Source: Aculops lycopersici
Lineage: Eukaryota > Arthropoda > Arachnida > Trombidiformes > Eriophyidae
DNA: 11,206 nucleotides
Direction: 5' to 3'
Assembly: GCA_015350385.1 (NCBI GenBank)
Contig: WNKI01000001.1
Coordinates: 5,831,846 to 5,843,051, forward strand
Shown here: piece by piece, positions 1 through 7,315 of the stretch
How positions within the stretch are numbered: the stretch's first letter is position 1
Layout: every line of letters begins with the position of its first letter
Position numbers and translations under genes: made by a program
The notes under the pieces: generated by a model
Databases searched by the model: none
Seen by the model: only the letters and a program-made list of their open reading frames with translations
What the model was told of the DNA's origin: nothing

Positions 1-14
1 AGAGAGAGAGAGAG
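1..14. repeat. (AG)n microsatellite at the window edge
   Basis: Seven AG units, possibly continuing outside the window. Confidence 0.85.
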
Positions 15-76
15 GTAGGAGGAGAATGAGCAATCAAAGTGGCAGAAGAATGAGTAGACAGGCAGGCGGACAAAAC

Positions 77-90
77 GCTCGTTAGCGAGC
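77..90. repeat. Short hairpin GCTCG-TTAG-CGAGC
   Basis: Perfect 5-bp arms around a 4-base loop. Stable in principle, but short enough to be chance. Confidence 0.4.
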
Positions 91-575
91 CCATTAGACG
101 CGCTGATAATAAGCTGGGCGCCCATTGCTCTTTTGCTCCTCTCCCGACAATCAAATCTTTTCGACGAGCAAGCCTATAGGAGGTTAACGTTTATTTCTTT
201 GGCTCACTTATGCTCGCCGCTCACGCGCAAACGCCACTCACGAGTCAGCCTGTTGTCGTTGTTCAGTGCGAGATTGATATTAGTGGCGTTGGTTTTGGTC
301 GCGGTGGCGTCGCCGCAACTCGCGAAGGATGGATGGTCATCAGTTGGAGGATTGGACAAACAACCGGATGTCGACTGATGACTTGATGGTGACTTTGTGT
401 ATCTGTGTGAACCGAACAGAACTTACTACTGTTGGCCAATTTGCGCTCGCCCACAATCAAAGTGAACAACAAGCTCATTGTTGTTCTCGCAAGTATCAAT
501 CACACAAACCAAACGCTTAGGTAGTTTGGATGGCGGAATCATAGATTGCAAAGTGGTTGCCATTAAGTTCAGTTA

Positions 576-598
576 GCCATTCAATTTGGTTGAATGGC
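576..598. repeat. 9-bp perfect inverted repeat
   Basis: GCCATTCAA (576-584) and its exact complement TTGAATGGC (590-598) with a 5-base spacer. No flanking gene or terminator context is evident. Confidence 0.65.
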
Positions 599-765
599 AA
601 ACTGATTTTATTTAATTTATTTATCTGTGTGTCAAAACAAATCGCTCATGCTCATGAGAAATTTTTGTTACAACAGTGGCGGTCCCGTTAAGTGGAAGAC
701 AATTCAATCAAAATATATCCCTCTCTTTCATCTCTCATCTCGCATCCCAACAATTTGATCGAATA

Positions 766-810
766 CAATCCAATCCAATCCAATCCAAAGATTAGATTCG
801 ATTCGATTCG
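766..810. repeat. (CAATC)4 followed by (GATTC)3
   Basis: Four CAATC units at 766-785 and three GATTC units at 795-809, both 5-bp period arrays placed side by side. Confidence 0.85.
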
Positions 811-1124
811 ATTATCCTCTCATATGATTAGCTTGTGGTTTAGGGCTGCCGCCGGTTCTGGTGACTCTGATTCTCGCCGACCAAATGGGATCACTTTTGT
901 TGTCCCGTCCCTCTTCTATTTCATCGGAAGCCGGCAAATATCAAAGGGGTTGCTAGCTTCGCCTCATCTCTCAAGTGTCCGAACGTATTTCTGTTTGTAT
1001 TTGCGCTTTCCTGCAAGTGTATGTGTGTGGCCACAACCTCAAGAATCCATCAAATTATTGACTATTCCAAGTTCAACAGTATGAGCAATGAATGTAGATT
1101 ACCAATTAAATTGAGCACTCAACT

Positions 1125-1151
1125 CGAAGTGGCAGCGTTGCTGTCACTTCG
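1125..1151. repeat. 12-bp hairpin with a 3-base loop
   Basis: CGAAGTGGCAGC pairs with GCTGTCACTTCG across the loop GTT, with a single G-T position that would be a G-U wobble in RNA. An adjacent CTTCG-TT-CGAAG gives an alternative fold. Confidence 0.7.
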
Positions 1152-1270
1152 TTCGAAGCGCGCGTATTAGCGTCGGAAGCTTCATAGAAAAAGGTTTTGT
1201 CGCACACCGCGCGCACCTATGTGGGGTCGACACGTTTTGGCGTCACCATTGTTATCCCATGGTTATCACT

Positions 1271-1296
1271 ATTATTATTATTATTATTATTATTAT
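1271..1296. repeat. (ATT)8 microsatellite
   Basis: Eight ATT units plus a partial unit. It gives rise to poly-Ile and poly-Leu runs in spurious open frames. Confidence 0.9.
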
Positions 1297-1670
1297 ATTC
1301 GCTGCTGATGTATCCATCATTATTTGTAGAGAGTTTGAAGTTGATAGTTCAAGTGGCAGGCTTCCTAGTGGGCAAACAAATTTAGCAATTGATTTTGTAC
1401 ACACACACTCAAACGTATATATGTGTGTCTTTCTCTCTTCTATTTTGCTCGCATAGAAAATATGACAGAAACGTGGCTTACTCTTGGTCCTCTGTGTCAT
1501 GACATCGCCGTGATCCTAACAAACTTTGTATAGAGCCACTCGCAGCATGCGTCCAATTTTTGGCGATTGTTGTTGTGGTGTCGTTAAAACAGAAATGTAG
1601 AAAATAAAATAGGTCCAAGATGAGCGCCAATGAAATGATGAGTTGCAATCAATTGTGTATTTGGGCAAAT

Positions 1671-1715
1671 TCAATTCAATTCAAAATTATATTATATTAT
1701 ATTATGTTATATTAT
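1671..1715. repeat. (TCAAT)n then (ATTAT)6 pentamer arrays
   Basis: Two perfect TCAAT copies and one altered copy at 1671-1685, then six ATTAT units at 1686-1715 with one GTTAT variant. Confidence 0.85.
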
Positions 1716-1882
1716 ATCGAGAACCCAAAGAAGCAACCTCAAGTAGTTTGTCAGAAAAAAGAGGATAATACCAGAGGGGGGATTGGATGGCCACGGCGGC
1801 CTCACAAAATCCAATCTACTTGCCGGCTCCCAATACCAACGACACCTCATAAGCTTTACTACTCATGTGCATATATACATTG

Positions 1883-1904
1883 ACACACACACATATATAT
1901 ATAT
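1883..1904. repeat. (AC)5(AT)6 compound microsatellite
   Basis: Five AC units at 1883-1892 run directly into six AT units. Confidence 0.85.
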
Positions 1905-2254
1905 AATCCAATACTGCGAGGGCCACTTAAGTAGCTGGATAAGTGGGCAGACAAATATTGAAACCAACACTGCCACTCGAAAAGGTAAATGGTCAACAAA
2001 AGGCGTCCCTATTTCAGCGGCATTAAGGTTTGTTGTCAGTATCAGACGCCACCGGCGCCGTCGTCGCCGCTGAGGGAAGAGAGCAACTCTCAACGTGGAA
2101 TGGGATTAAGATGAGGACTTGGATACTCGATAACTTGAGGAAGAGTTTTGCTTCCAAAGACTACGACTGAGACTAAGACTAACCAAGCGGCCGGCGACGA
2201 ATTGTAAATCTAATTTCTTTTTTCACGCTTTCGCGATTCTATTATATCAACAAT

Positions 2255-2310
2255 TTGTTGTTGCTACTCCTGCTACTGGTAGTGCTACTGCTACCACAAC
2301 AACAACAACA
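2255..2310. repeat. TTG/CAA inverted simple repeats around TGCTACT repeats
   Basis: TTGTTGTTG at 2255-2263 can pair with the CAA run at about 2297-2310. Between them TGCTACT occurs at 2262, 2271 and 2283, and TGCTAC at 2289. Confidence 0.6.
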
Positions 2311-2444
2311 TGAATCTTTACTAGTGATAGTAATAGGAGAAACATCAACAAACTAACATCAGTTGGTTATCCTGTCGCCGTCGCGCTTGTTAGAGTCAGT
2401 CTTCGATTTTTGCTAGTTATAGTGGTGGCCAGCGGTAGCGATAG

Positions 2445-2466
2445 TAATAATAATAATAATAATAAT
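2445..2466. repeat. (TAA)7 microsatellite
   Basis: Uninterrupted TAA units. Confidence 0.85.
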
Positions 2467-2973
2467 CATTGAACATGGTGAACAAACTAAACTGGAGTGA
2501 GTAATGATCACTCAAATGGTAACTTCCTCTTTGTAGTTGGTCTCAAATAGTTTTGACAGCAACTACATGGCCCTCGATTTACGCTTCACTTAAGCCTAAA
2601 CTCTCATCTCTCTGGCTTTTCCTTGGGATAAATATGCAATTGGCCGACACTGGCGTTAGTGTTAGTTGGATTTGTTGTTTATAGTCGCATGAGTTTGTTT
2701 GGAAGTAACTTAAAAAGTAAAATGCGAGCTTCCATGAGAAGCAAACGAGAAAGTTGACAAACCGATAGAGTTTCCTGTGTGACCTAAATGACGAGTGCGA
2801 GAGAAACGTTTTCGTCATGGGGCAAAAAAGTTGAGCTTAGCTACTTTAACTAACTAACCCCAAACATCAGCCAACAAGTGGCCATTCAACTCGCAAGGTG
2901 GTCGATGAGAACGATGATAGCGATGATGATGGTGATGTAGCAAGTTAGTAGGTTGGTATGTTTGCGAGTCAAG

Positions 2974-2997
2974 TGGCCAACTAAAGTCAGTTGGCCA
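2974..2997. repeat. 9-bp perfect inverted repeat TGGCCAACT / AGTTGGCCA
   Basis: Arms at 2974-2982 and 2989-2997 with a 6-base spacer. The left arm overlaps an AAGTGGC motif at 2971-2977. Confidence 0.65.
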
Positions 2998-3016
2998 ACA
3001 GGTAAAATGAGCGGCA

Positions 3017-3033
3017 GCGCAGCAGCAGCAGCA
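3017..3033. repeat. AGC/GCA trinucleotide tract
   Basis: Short array of GCA units, not inside a supportable coding frame. Confidence 0.7.
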
Positions 3034-4589
3034 ATGGCAACATCAAAAAGGGAATATTATTCATACCGCTAAGCTGACATGTCAATAAATCTCCATCACT
3101 CCCTTTGGCAGGCGACAGGTTGCTGTTGTTGTGTGAGATACGTTTACGTAATCGCTTGCCAGTCACCGGTATCTGTGTTTGTTCTTTAAAGTTTGTTTCG
3201 GAATATAGCCGAAACAACTTGGAGGAAGAAGTCAAATTTCGCGGTTGGTGGTTTTCCAAATCTTTTGGTCTTTAGCTTTATCTTCTCGACGGCGGTGGCG
3301 TTGGTAGTAGGAGAAGCGGCAACTAGTTTCGGTCTTGGTGGTCCGCTTAATATTGTTGTCGAACGAGCAAACGATTAAGTTGCTGTTGCTGATTATGAGA
3401 ACCAAGATGATGTCTCATGTCGATTTGATGCCCAACCACCACTACCACTACACCATTACTATATAAGAGCTTACCTGGCGCTCATTAGTTTTCCTCAATC
3501 CTCTGGGATGGAATCGGGCTCAGACAACTTGTGACTCGTAACCATTGATAAGTGTTGTTGTTAGTGGCCTGTCTCCTCCAATGCTCACTTGCTGTACATT
3601 CTGTCGCGCTTGCCTACCTGCCGGCCGGACAGCCAGCCGACTTGTCTACCTGCGCTCACCTGTCATCCAACAACAAACCGACTGGACAGAGACCATATTG
3701 ATGACGGCAACGCGAGAAATAATTGACACACGAAGGAAGAAGTAATGTAGCACACAAGCTCACACAATGCAGAGGTAGAAACACCGTTGATAACAAGGCT
3801 CAGCTGATTGATTGCTGCTCACTTGCTTGCTCGCTAACTCGAAACCAATTAAGAGTTTTTTGCCTCTCGTTTTGCGCGTAATGATGAACAAGAGTTGCGA
3901 TATCTCGCTCTCCTGTCGTTGAAACTACGCAGTCATTTGATACTCGTGCAATAACAAGAACAAGAAGAAGGAGAGGAACACATTCAGTTGAAGAAGAAAT
4001 GGAAACTGGCAAAAGCAGAAGCAGGAGTGAGACAAAACTCGTCGTTTGTCTGTTGTGGTTTTTGTTGGTGTCGTGGAAGTTGTGGTCTTCGTACCCCCTG
4101 GTGATGAAGTAAATGGAAACATCTTCACTAAAGCGATTCGCTCATCTCCTCTCCTCGGCTTATTTTCGATTGCTACATCAACTTGCCTCTCTAAGTTGGT
4201 AGGTGCATTGCAAACTTATAAACGCCGCAAGTGCTTGCCATATAATCTTAGGCTCACCTGAAACTTTGCTCTGGCCACCGCCACCACCACCGCTAACAAC
4301 GCCACAGCAACAAACACCACCAGGTGACTCTACAACAAGTGGTCTTGTGGTGCGAGACTAACCAACAACCTAGGGAGCAATATTGTTTCGTTGTTGCAAT
4401 TTAGGTTTCCCTTTTTGCAAAAAACCAAGCGACACAAACTCAAGGCGGTTCACTGGAATTGGTTAGTGTTTGTGAGTGCTGGTCAGTTAGATAGAGCAAA
4501 CGGTGGCTTTTAGGCCGGGCATTAGGATGTTATGCCATCAAGCGATTGGCGTTACTTGGGCAGGTAAATATTAGAGATGGTCATTATTG

Positions 4590-4603
4590 TTATTATTATT
4601 ATT
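4590..4603. repeat. Short (TTA)n microsatellite
   Basis: About four TTA units with related ATTATTG sequence just before. Confidence 0.7.
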
Positions 4604-4763
4604 CATTGTACTTTTTCTTGCCGTGTGTGGTGTTGTCCGATGGGCCAGCGCTGGCCGCTTTAACTGACTTGTTAAGAGGCAAAAAATCGACGGTGCCTTG
4701 AGAGAGGAAGACTGGCAGATTTTGCCCATTGTTTTTGTACCAACTTTTCTCCATATGAATCTG

Positions 4764-4785
4764 CTCTCTCTCTCACACACACACA
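4764..4785. repeat. (CT)n(CA)n compound microsatellite
   Basis: CT units run directly into CA units. Confidence 0.8.
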
Positions 4786-4830
4786 GCAGTGAGCATCTTA
4801 TAAAGGAACACAAAGCGACAGGAGCAAAAT

Positions 4831-4850
4831 CAGCAGCAGCAGCAGCAGCA
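4831..4850. repeat. (CAG)6 microsatellite
   Basis: Six CAG units plus CA. The short frame that reads it as Ala has no other coding support. Confidence 0.85.
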
Positions 4851-5164
4851 TCTCAACACAAACAAGCTCATAAAAAGATGCCCATTAACTTGACGCATAG
4901 ACTCACGGAGGCAACAGGCACACAGCGACGCAGCACAGGTAATTGCATAAGTCGTTACAGGTAAACGACGAGACGACTGTTGGCTACTTATGTGTTCATT
5001 TCAAACAAGGAGATGGGAGATTAATATTGATTTTCCTGTTGTTTCTCTTTGTAACTTGAGGAGATTTTGCCACAGCAACAGCAACGAAAGTAAGGTGAAC
5101 CCAGTCGAGCCAGCTTGGCGCCAGGTTAGCGCGATGAGCGTGTCGATGAGCGACGTTTAGATCG

Positions 5165-5174
5165 TTAGCGCTAA
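5165..5174. repeat. 10-bp palindrome TTAGCGCTAA next to repeated GATGAGCG
   Basis: Perfect self-complementary decamer. Just before it GATGAGCG occurs twice, near 5133 and 5145, and GTTAGCGC also occurs near 5126. Confidence 0.5.
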
Positions 5175-5200
5175 AGTGTGTGGAGAGATAGAAAAAGAAA

Positions 5201-5217
5201 GAGAGAGAGAGAGAGAG
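5201..5217. repeat. (GA)8 microsatellite
   Basis: Uninterrupted GA units just past the 3' end of the EMX frame. It reads as a CU-rich run in an EMX transcript. Confidence 0.9.
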
Positions 5218-5238
5218 TCTATTAAAATTTGAGCGGAA

Positions 5239-5244
5239 TATATT
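5239..5244 (-). terminator. Possible weak poly(A) signal of the EMX gene
   Basis: On the minus strand AATATA, a known weak variant hexamer, lies about 85 bases after the stop codon. It is followed about 20-45 bases on by a CU-rich run, the complement of the (GA)n tract at 5201-5217. I found no canonical AATAAA on the minus strand between this point and about 4000. This is inference only and the true 3' end may be elsewhere. Confidence 0.25.
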
Positions 5245-5328
5245 ATACTCTATTCTATAAATATAAACAGCAGCAGAAGCAACTGGTTGTTTTGGTGGTG
5301 ATTATTCATTTCTTTTTACATCAATTCA

Positions 5329-6417
5329 TTATTTGCCATTGTCATGATATATCGTTCCATTGTGTGCCATGGCGGCAGCCGCGGCGGCCGCGGCCGCTAG
5401 TTGGCGCTGGATGAGGTAATTGTGGTGGAGTTGTTGCTGTTGGTATTGTTGGTGGTGTTGATTCTGTTGGTGTTGTTGTTGTTGATGTCGTTGTTGTTGT
5501 TGCTGTTGTTGTTGTTGTTGGTGAGCTAGTTGTTGGTGGAACAGGGCGGCCGCATGTTGATGCTGTTGCGCAATGCTCAGGTGATTGAACGAACCAACAC
5601 TTGTTGATTGGTGATTCGAGTCAACTGTGGTGGGACTATAGACTCGCTCAACGTCGAGCTCGCCATCCTCGTCGTTGTCGTCATGATCGTCGTGGTCGAC
5701 TTCGTTGTCGATCATATCGCAGCCGGCCTCTGATTCGTTGCCATTCGAATCGGAGTCGCCGCCATTCTGGCTTGCAGTATTGTCGTGCTTGTTACTCGGC
5801 GATCCCTCGCCACTAGTGTCGCCGCCCTCCTCCTGCTTCTGGCGCTTGTGTTTGGTTCTACGATTTTGAAACCAAACCTTTACCTGAGTCTCTGTCAAAT
5901 TCAATCGTTGTGCTAATTGTTTTCTCTCAGTGCCAACAACATAATGATTCTTCTCGAAAGCATTCTCTAATTGGATTAGCTGGCCAGGTGAAAAGGCTGT
6001 TCTAATTCTCTTTGGTTTCCTATATGGGTGTAAGTGTAATAATCTATGTAGTCCCGCTTGTAGGTGGGCAAATTGGGGGCCAAGTTGCATGGCTGCGGCG
6101 TATGGGTTCGGATGTGGAGCTTGGTGGTGATGTAAGGCTGCTGCTGCTGCAGCCGCTGCCGCTGGATTCAGCAGGTGGTGGTGGTGGTGGTGGTGCATGG
6201 CGGCGGCGGCGGCCATTGCGGCTGCTTGCTGTTGGGCGCTAGGAAACGGCGCCAGGTGAGTGCTTGCCGGTTGGCTCAGTAAATTGGGTGCTTGCGAAAT
6301 GGTGGTCGCTTGTGGTGGGTCTTGTTTTTGGTCTTGTTGGTTTAATAATTGACTTGAACTTGAGTTATTTGTCGTCGGGGTGCTTGACGATGAGTCTCTT
6401 GCTTCCTGTCTAAACAT
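5329..6417 (-). CDS. ems: EMX/empty spiracles-class homeodomain transcription factor
   Basis: Predicted nuclear DNA-binding regulator of the EMX family, which patterns head segments and brain in arthropods and forebrain in vertebrates. The 362-residue frame has one homeodomain at about residues 135-194. It carries the EMX signature KPKRIRTAFSP, the YVVG-ERKQLA segment, and recognition helix VKVWFQNRRTKHKR with W48, F49, Q50, N51 and R53. The HKR ending is like insect Ems/E5. Before it lie Ser/Gln-rich sequence, His7 (75-81), Ala9 (86-94) and HHH. After it come an acidic Asp/Glu/His stretch (about 230-257), a Gln/His-rich region including Gln10 (300-309), Ala9 (341-349) and the stop. The EMX FTIESLV-like N-terminal motif and the FYPWL hexapeptide region are not visible. 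A TAG lies in frame 18 bases upstream of the chosen ATG, whose context has A at -3. A splice-acceptor-like TTTAG also overlaps that start, so an upstream exon is possible. Family assignment is firm; the 5' end is not. Confidence 0.93.
   Translation of the reverse strand: MFRQEARDSSSSTPTTNNSSSSQLLNQQDQKQDPPQATTISQAPNLLSQPASTHLAPFPSAQQQAAAMAAAAAMHHHHHHHLLNPAAAAAAAAALHHHQAPHPNPYAAAMQLGPQFAHLQAGLHRLLHLHPYRKPKRIRTAFSPGQLIQLENAFEKNHYVVGTERKQLAQRLNLTETQVKVWFQNRRTKHKRQKQEEGGDTSGEGSPSNKHDNTASQNGGDSDSNGNESEAGCDMIDNEVDHDDHDDNDEDGELDVERVYSPTTVDSNHQSTSVGSFNHLSIAQQHQHAAALFHQQLAHQQQQQQQQQQRHQQQQHQQNQHHQQYQQQQLHHNYLIQRQLAAAAAAAAAMAHNGTIYHDNGK
5836..6015 (-). other. Homeobox within the EMX gene
   Basis: Sixty codons corresponding to residues 135-194 of the minus-strand protein. 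No intron interrupts it. Gln at homeodomain position 50 predicts recognition of TAAT(T/G)(A/G)-type sites, as known for Antp-like and EMX proteins. All usual core residues (F8, L16, W48, F49, N51, R53) are present, so DNA binding should be intact. Confidence 0.95.
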
Positions 6418-6513
6418 ATTGAAGAAGTGGAGCTACTTGATTCCCCTTCCGAGACTTGTCTTGCTTGATTGGTTGATGATTGTTTAAATTAGTTAACTTC
6501 ATCTATATCCCAA

Positions 6514-6584
6514 GAACTCTATCTGAATTCTATCTTTCCCAATTCCATTTGAGTTCTGTCCGAATTCAATCTGAACTCTATCTG
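6514..6584. repeat. 12-bp direct repeat GAACTCTATCTG
   Basis: Identical copies at 6514-6525 and 6573-6584, with related GAATTC and GAGTTCTGTC blocks in between. It looks like a degenerate minisatellite just upstream of the EMX frame. Confidence 0.65.
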
Positions 6585-6632
6585 TCTGCCTCTCTCTGTC
6601 AGTCTGTCCGACTCTCTATCTTCCTCTCTCTA
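6571..6632 (-). promoter_or_regulatory. GAGA-rich tract upstream of EMX
   Basis: The plus strand is CT-rich with several CTCTC blocks, so the minus (EMX sense) strand reads repeated GAGAG. In Drosophila such sequences near promoters bind GAGA factor or CLAMP. That role here is inference. Confidence 0.4.
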
Positions 6633-6677
6633 ACGCTATTACAAATTTACAAATCGATCTGCGCCGCGCATGTGAAG

Positions 6678-6708
6678 TTGCAAGTTGCTTGCAAATTGCA
6701 ACTTGCAA
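6678..6708. repeat. 11-bp perfect inverted repeat made of TTGCAA units
   Basis: TTGCAAGTTGC at 6678-6688 and its exact reverse complement at 6698-6708, separated by 9 bases. The block also contains further TTGCAA-type hexamers, themselves palindromic. It lies about 260 bases upstream of the EMX start. Confidence 0.7.
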
Positions 6709-6784
6709 TACTATGGCTTCTGTCCGCTCACCTTTGAGCTGCAACAATTGCGAGCAGTCAGTTAGCCACTTCATTATACTCTCC

Positions 6785-6808
6785 AGATTCGGATTCAGAT
6801 TCGGATTC
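6785..6808. repeat. Two perfect tandem copies of AGATTCGGATTC
   Basis: Two identical 12-bp units, in effect four GATTC hexamers. GATTC/GAATC arrays also occur at 795-810 and 10247-10266. Confidence 0.75.
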
Positions 6809-7315
6809 TGATGCGCGCCCATCTTGTGTTTGTATGCGCCTCTTAGTGTTTATTTGAATGCACGGTCGCGCACTAATTCATGCACCAACCGTGCCTCAAC
6901 TCTCCGCGAACACCTACGAGCCTGCGCGCGAATGTACTTATTCGATGCACACACACTCTCAAACACAAGCAAGAGGCCGTCACACACACGCGAACGAAGT
7001 TTACAAGCAGCGTGAGGTCGCACTGGCGCCACCTGGCTTGAACAATGCAATGAAACTTGATGCCCCTCTTGAGGACATCAGAGCGAAGTGGATAAAAAAA
7101 TTGCACGTGTGCTGCAGCCTGCAGTTGATCCCTCGACTCCACTGGTCATTTTTCTTACAAACCCTGAAACATAATCCAATTGAGACTTTGCTAACACTGC
7201 TTGATCAAACCACAACTCTGGGCTCAAGTATTCTGAAGCCGGGTAGCCAGAAGCTTTTTATTAGAAAGAAACAAAGAACACTGATAGACAATAGCAGCAG
7301 CGAGAATAGTCAAAT

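Larger units (their letters stand above)
1..5228. other. Gene-poor stretch, no supportable coding sequence
   Basis: About 5.2 kb on the 3' side of the EMX gene. All open frames are short, compositionally simple or unlike any protein I know. It contains microsatellites, tandem pentamers, short perfect inverted repeats and isolated TATA-like, splice-donor-like and AATAAA-like strings with no linked gene. As flanking DNA of a developmental regulator it could hold enhancers, but the sequence alone does not show that. Confidence 0.6.
6418..7315. promoter_or_regulatory. Divergent intergenic region between EMX and SF3A3
   Basis: This is 898 bp with no supportable coding sequence. It must hold the SF3A3 promoter and, if the EMX start is right, the EMX promoter too. 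It contains a pyrimidine-rich tract (about 6571-6632; GAGAG on minus), a repeated GAACTCTATCTG, an 11-bp inverted repeat, a doubled AGATTCGGATTC and an E-box CACGTG near 7105. On the plus strand no ATG occurs between 7063 and the SF3A3 start, which fits a transcription start after about 7063. An Initiator-like TCATTT lies at 7146-7151, but no convincing TATA box accompanies it. Confidence 0.5.

Noticed and set aside
692..1084. 130-codon plus-strand frame
   Set aside because: It spans pentamer repeats read as SNPI-type runs, has no family resemblance, and has no linked poly(A) or splice structure I can support.
3084..3089. AATAAA on the plus strand (also at 1603-1608)
   Set aside because: No gene ends upstream, and the hexamer is expected by chance in A/T-rich intergenic DNA.
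3460..3467. TATATAAG on the plus strand
   Set aside because: The nearest Initiator-like sequences are at the wrong distance (about 24 and 37 bp) and no plausible gene follows.
3000..4975. Several splice-donor-like strings (CAGGTAA-type near 3000, 4560, 4936 and 4958; reverse ones near 3474 and 4255)
   Set aside because: None borders a coding frame with protein-like content, so they cannot be assigned to exons.
5601..5816. Arg-rich frame opposite the EMX gene
   Set aside because: It is the antisense shadow of the acidic region of the homeobox protein.
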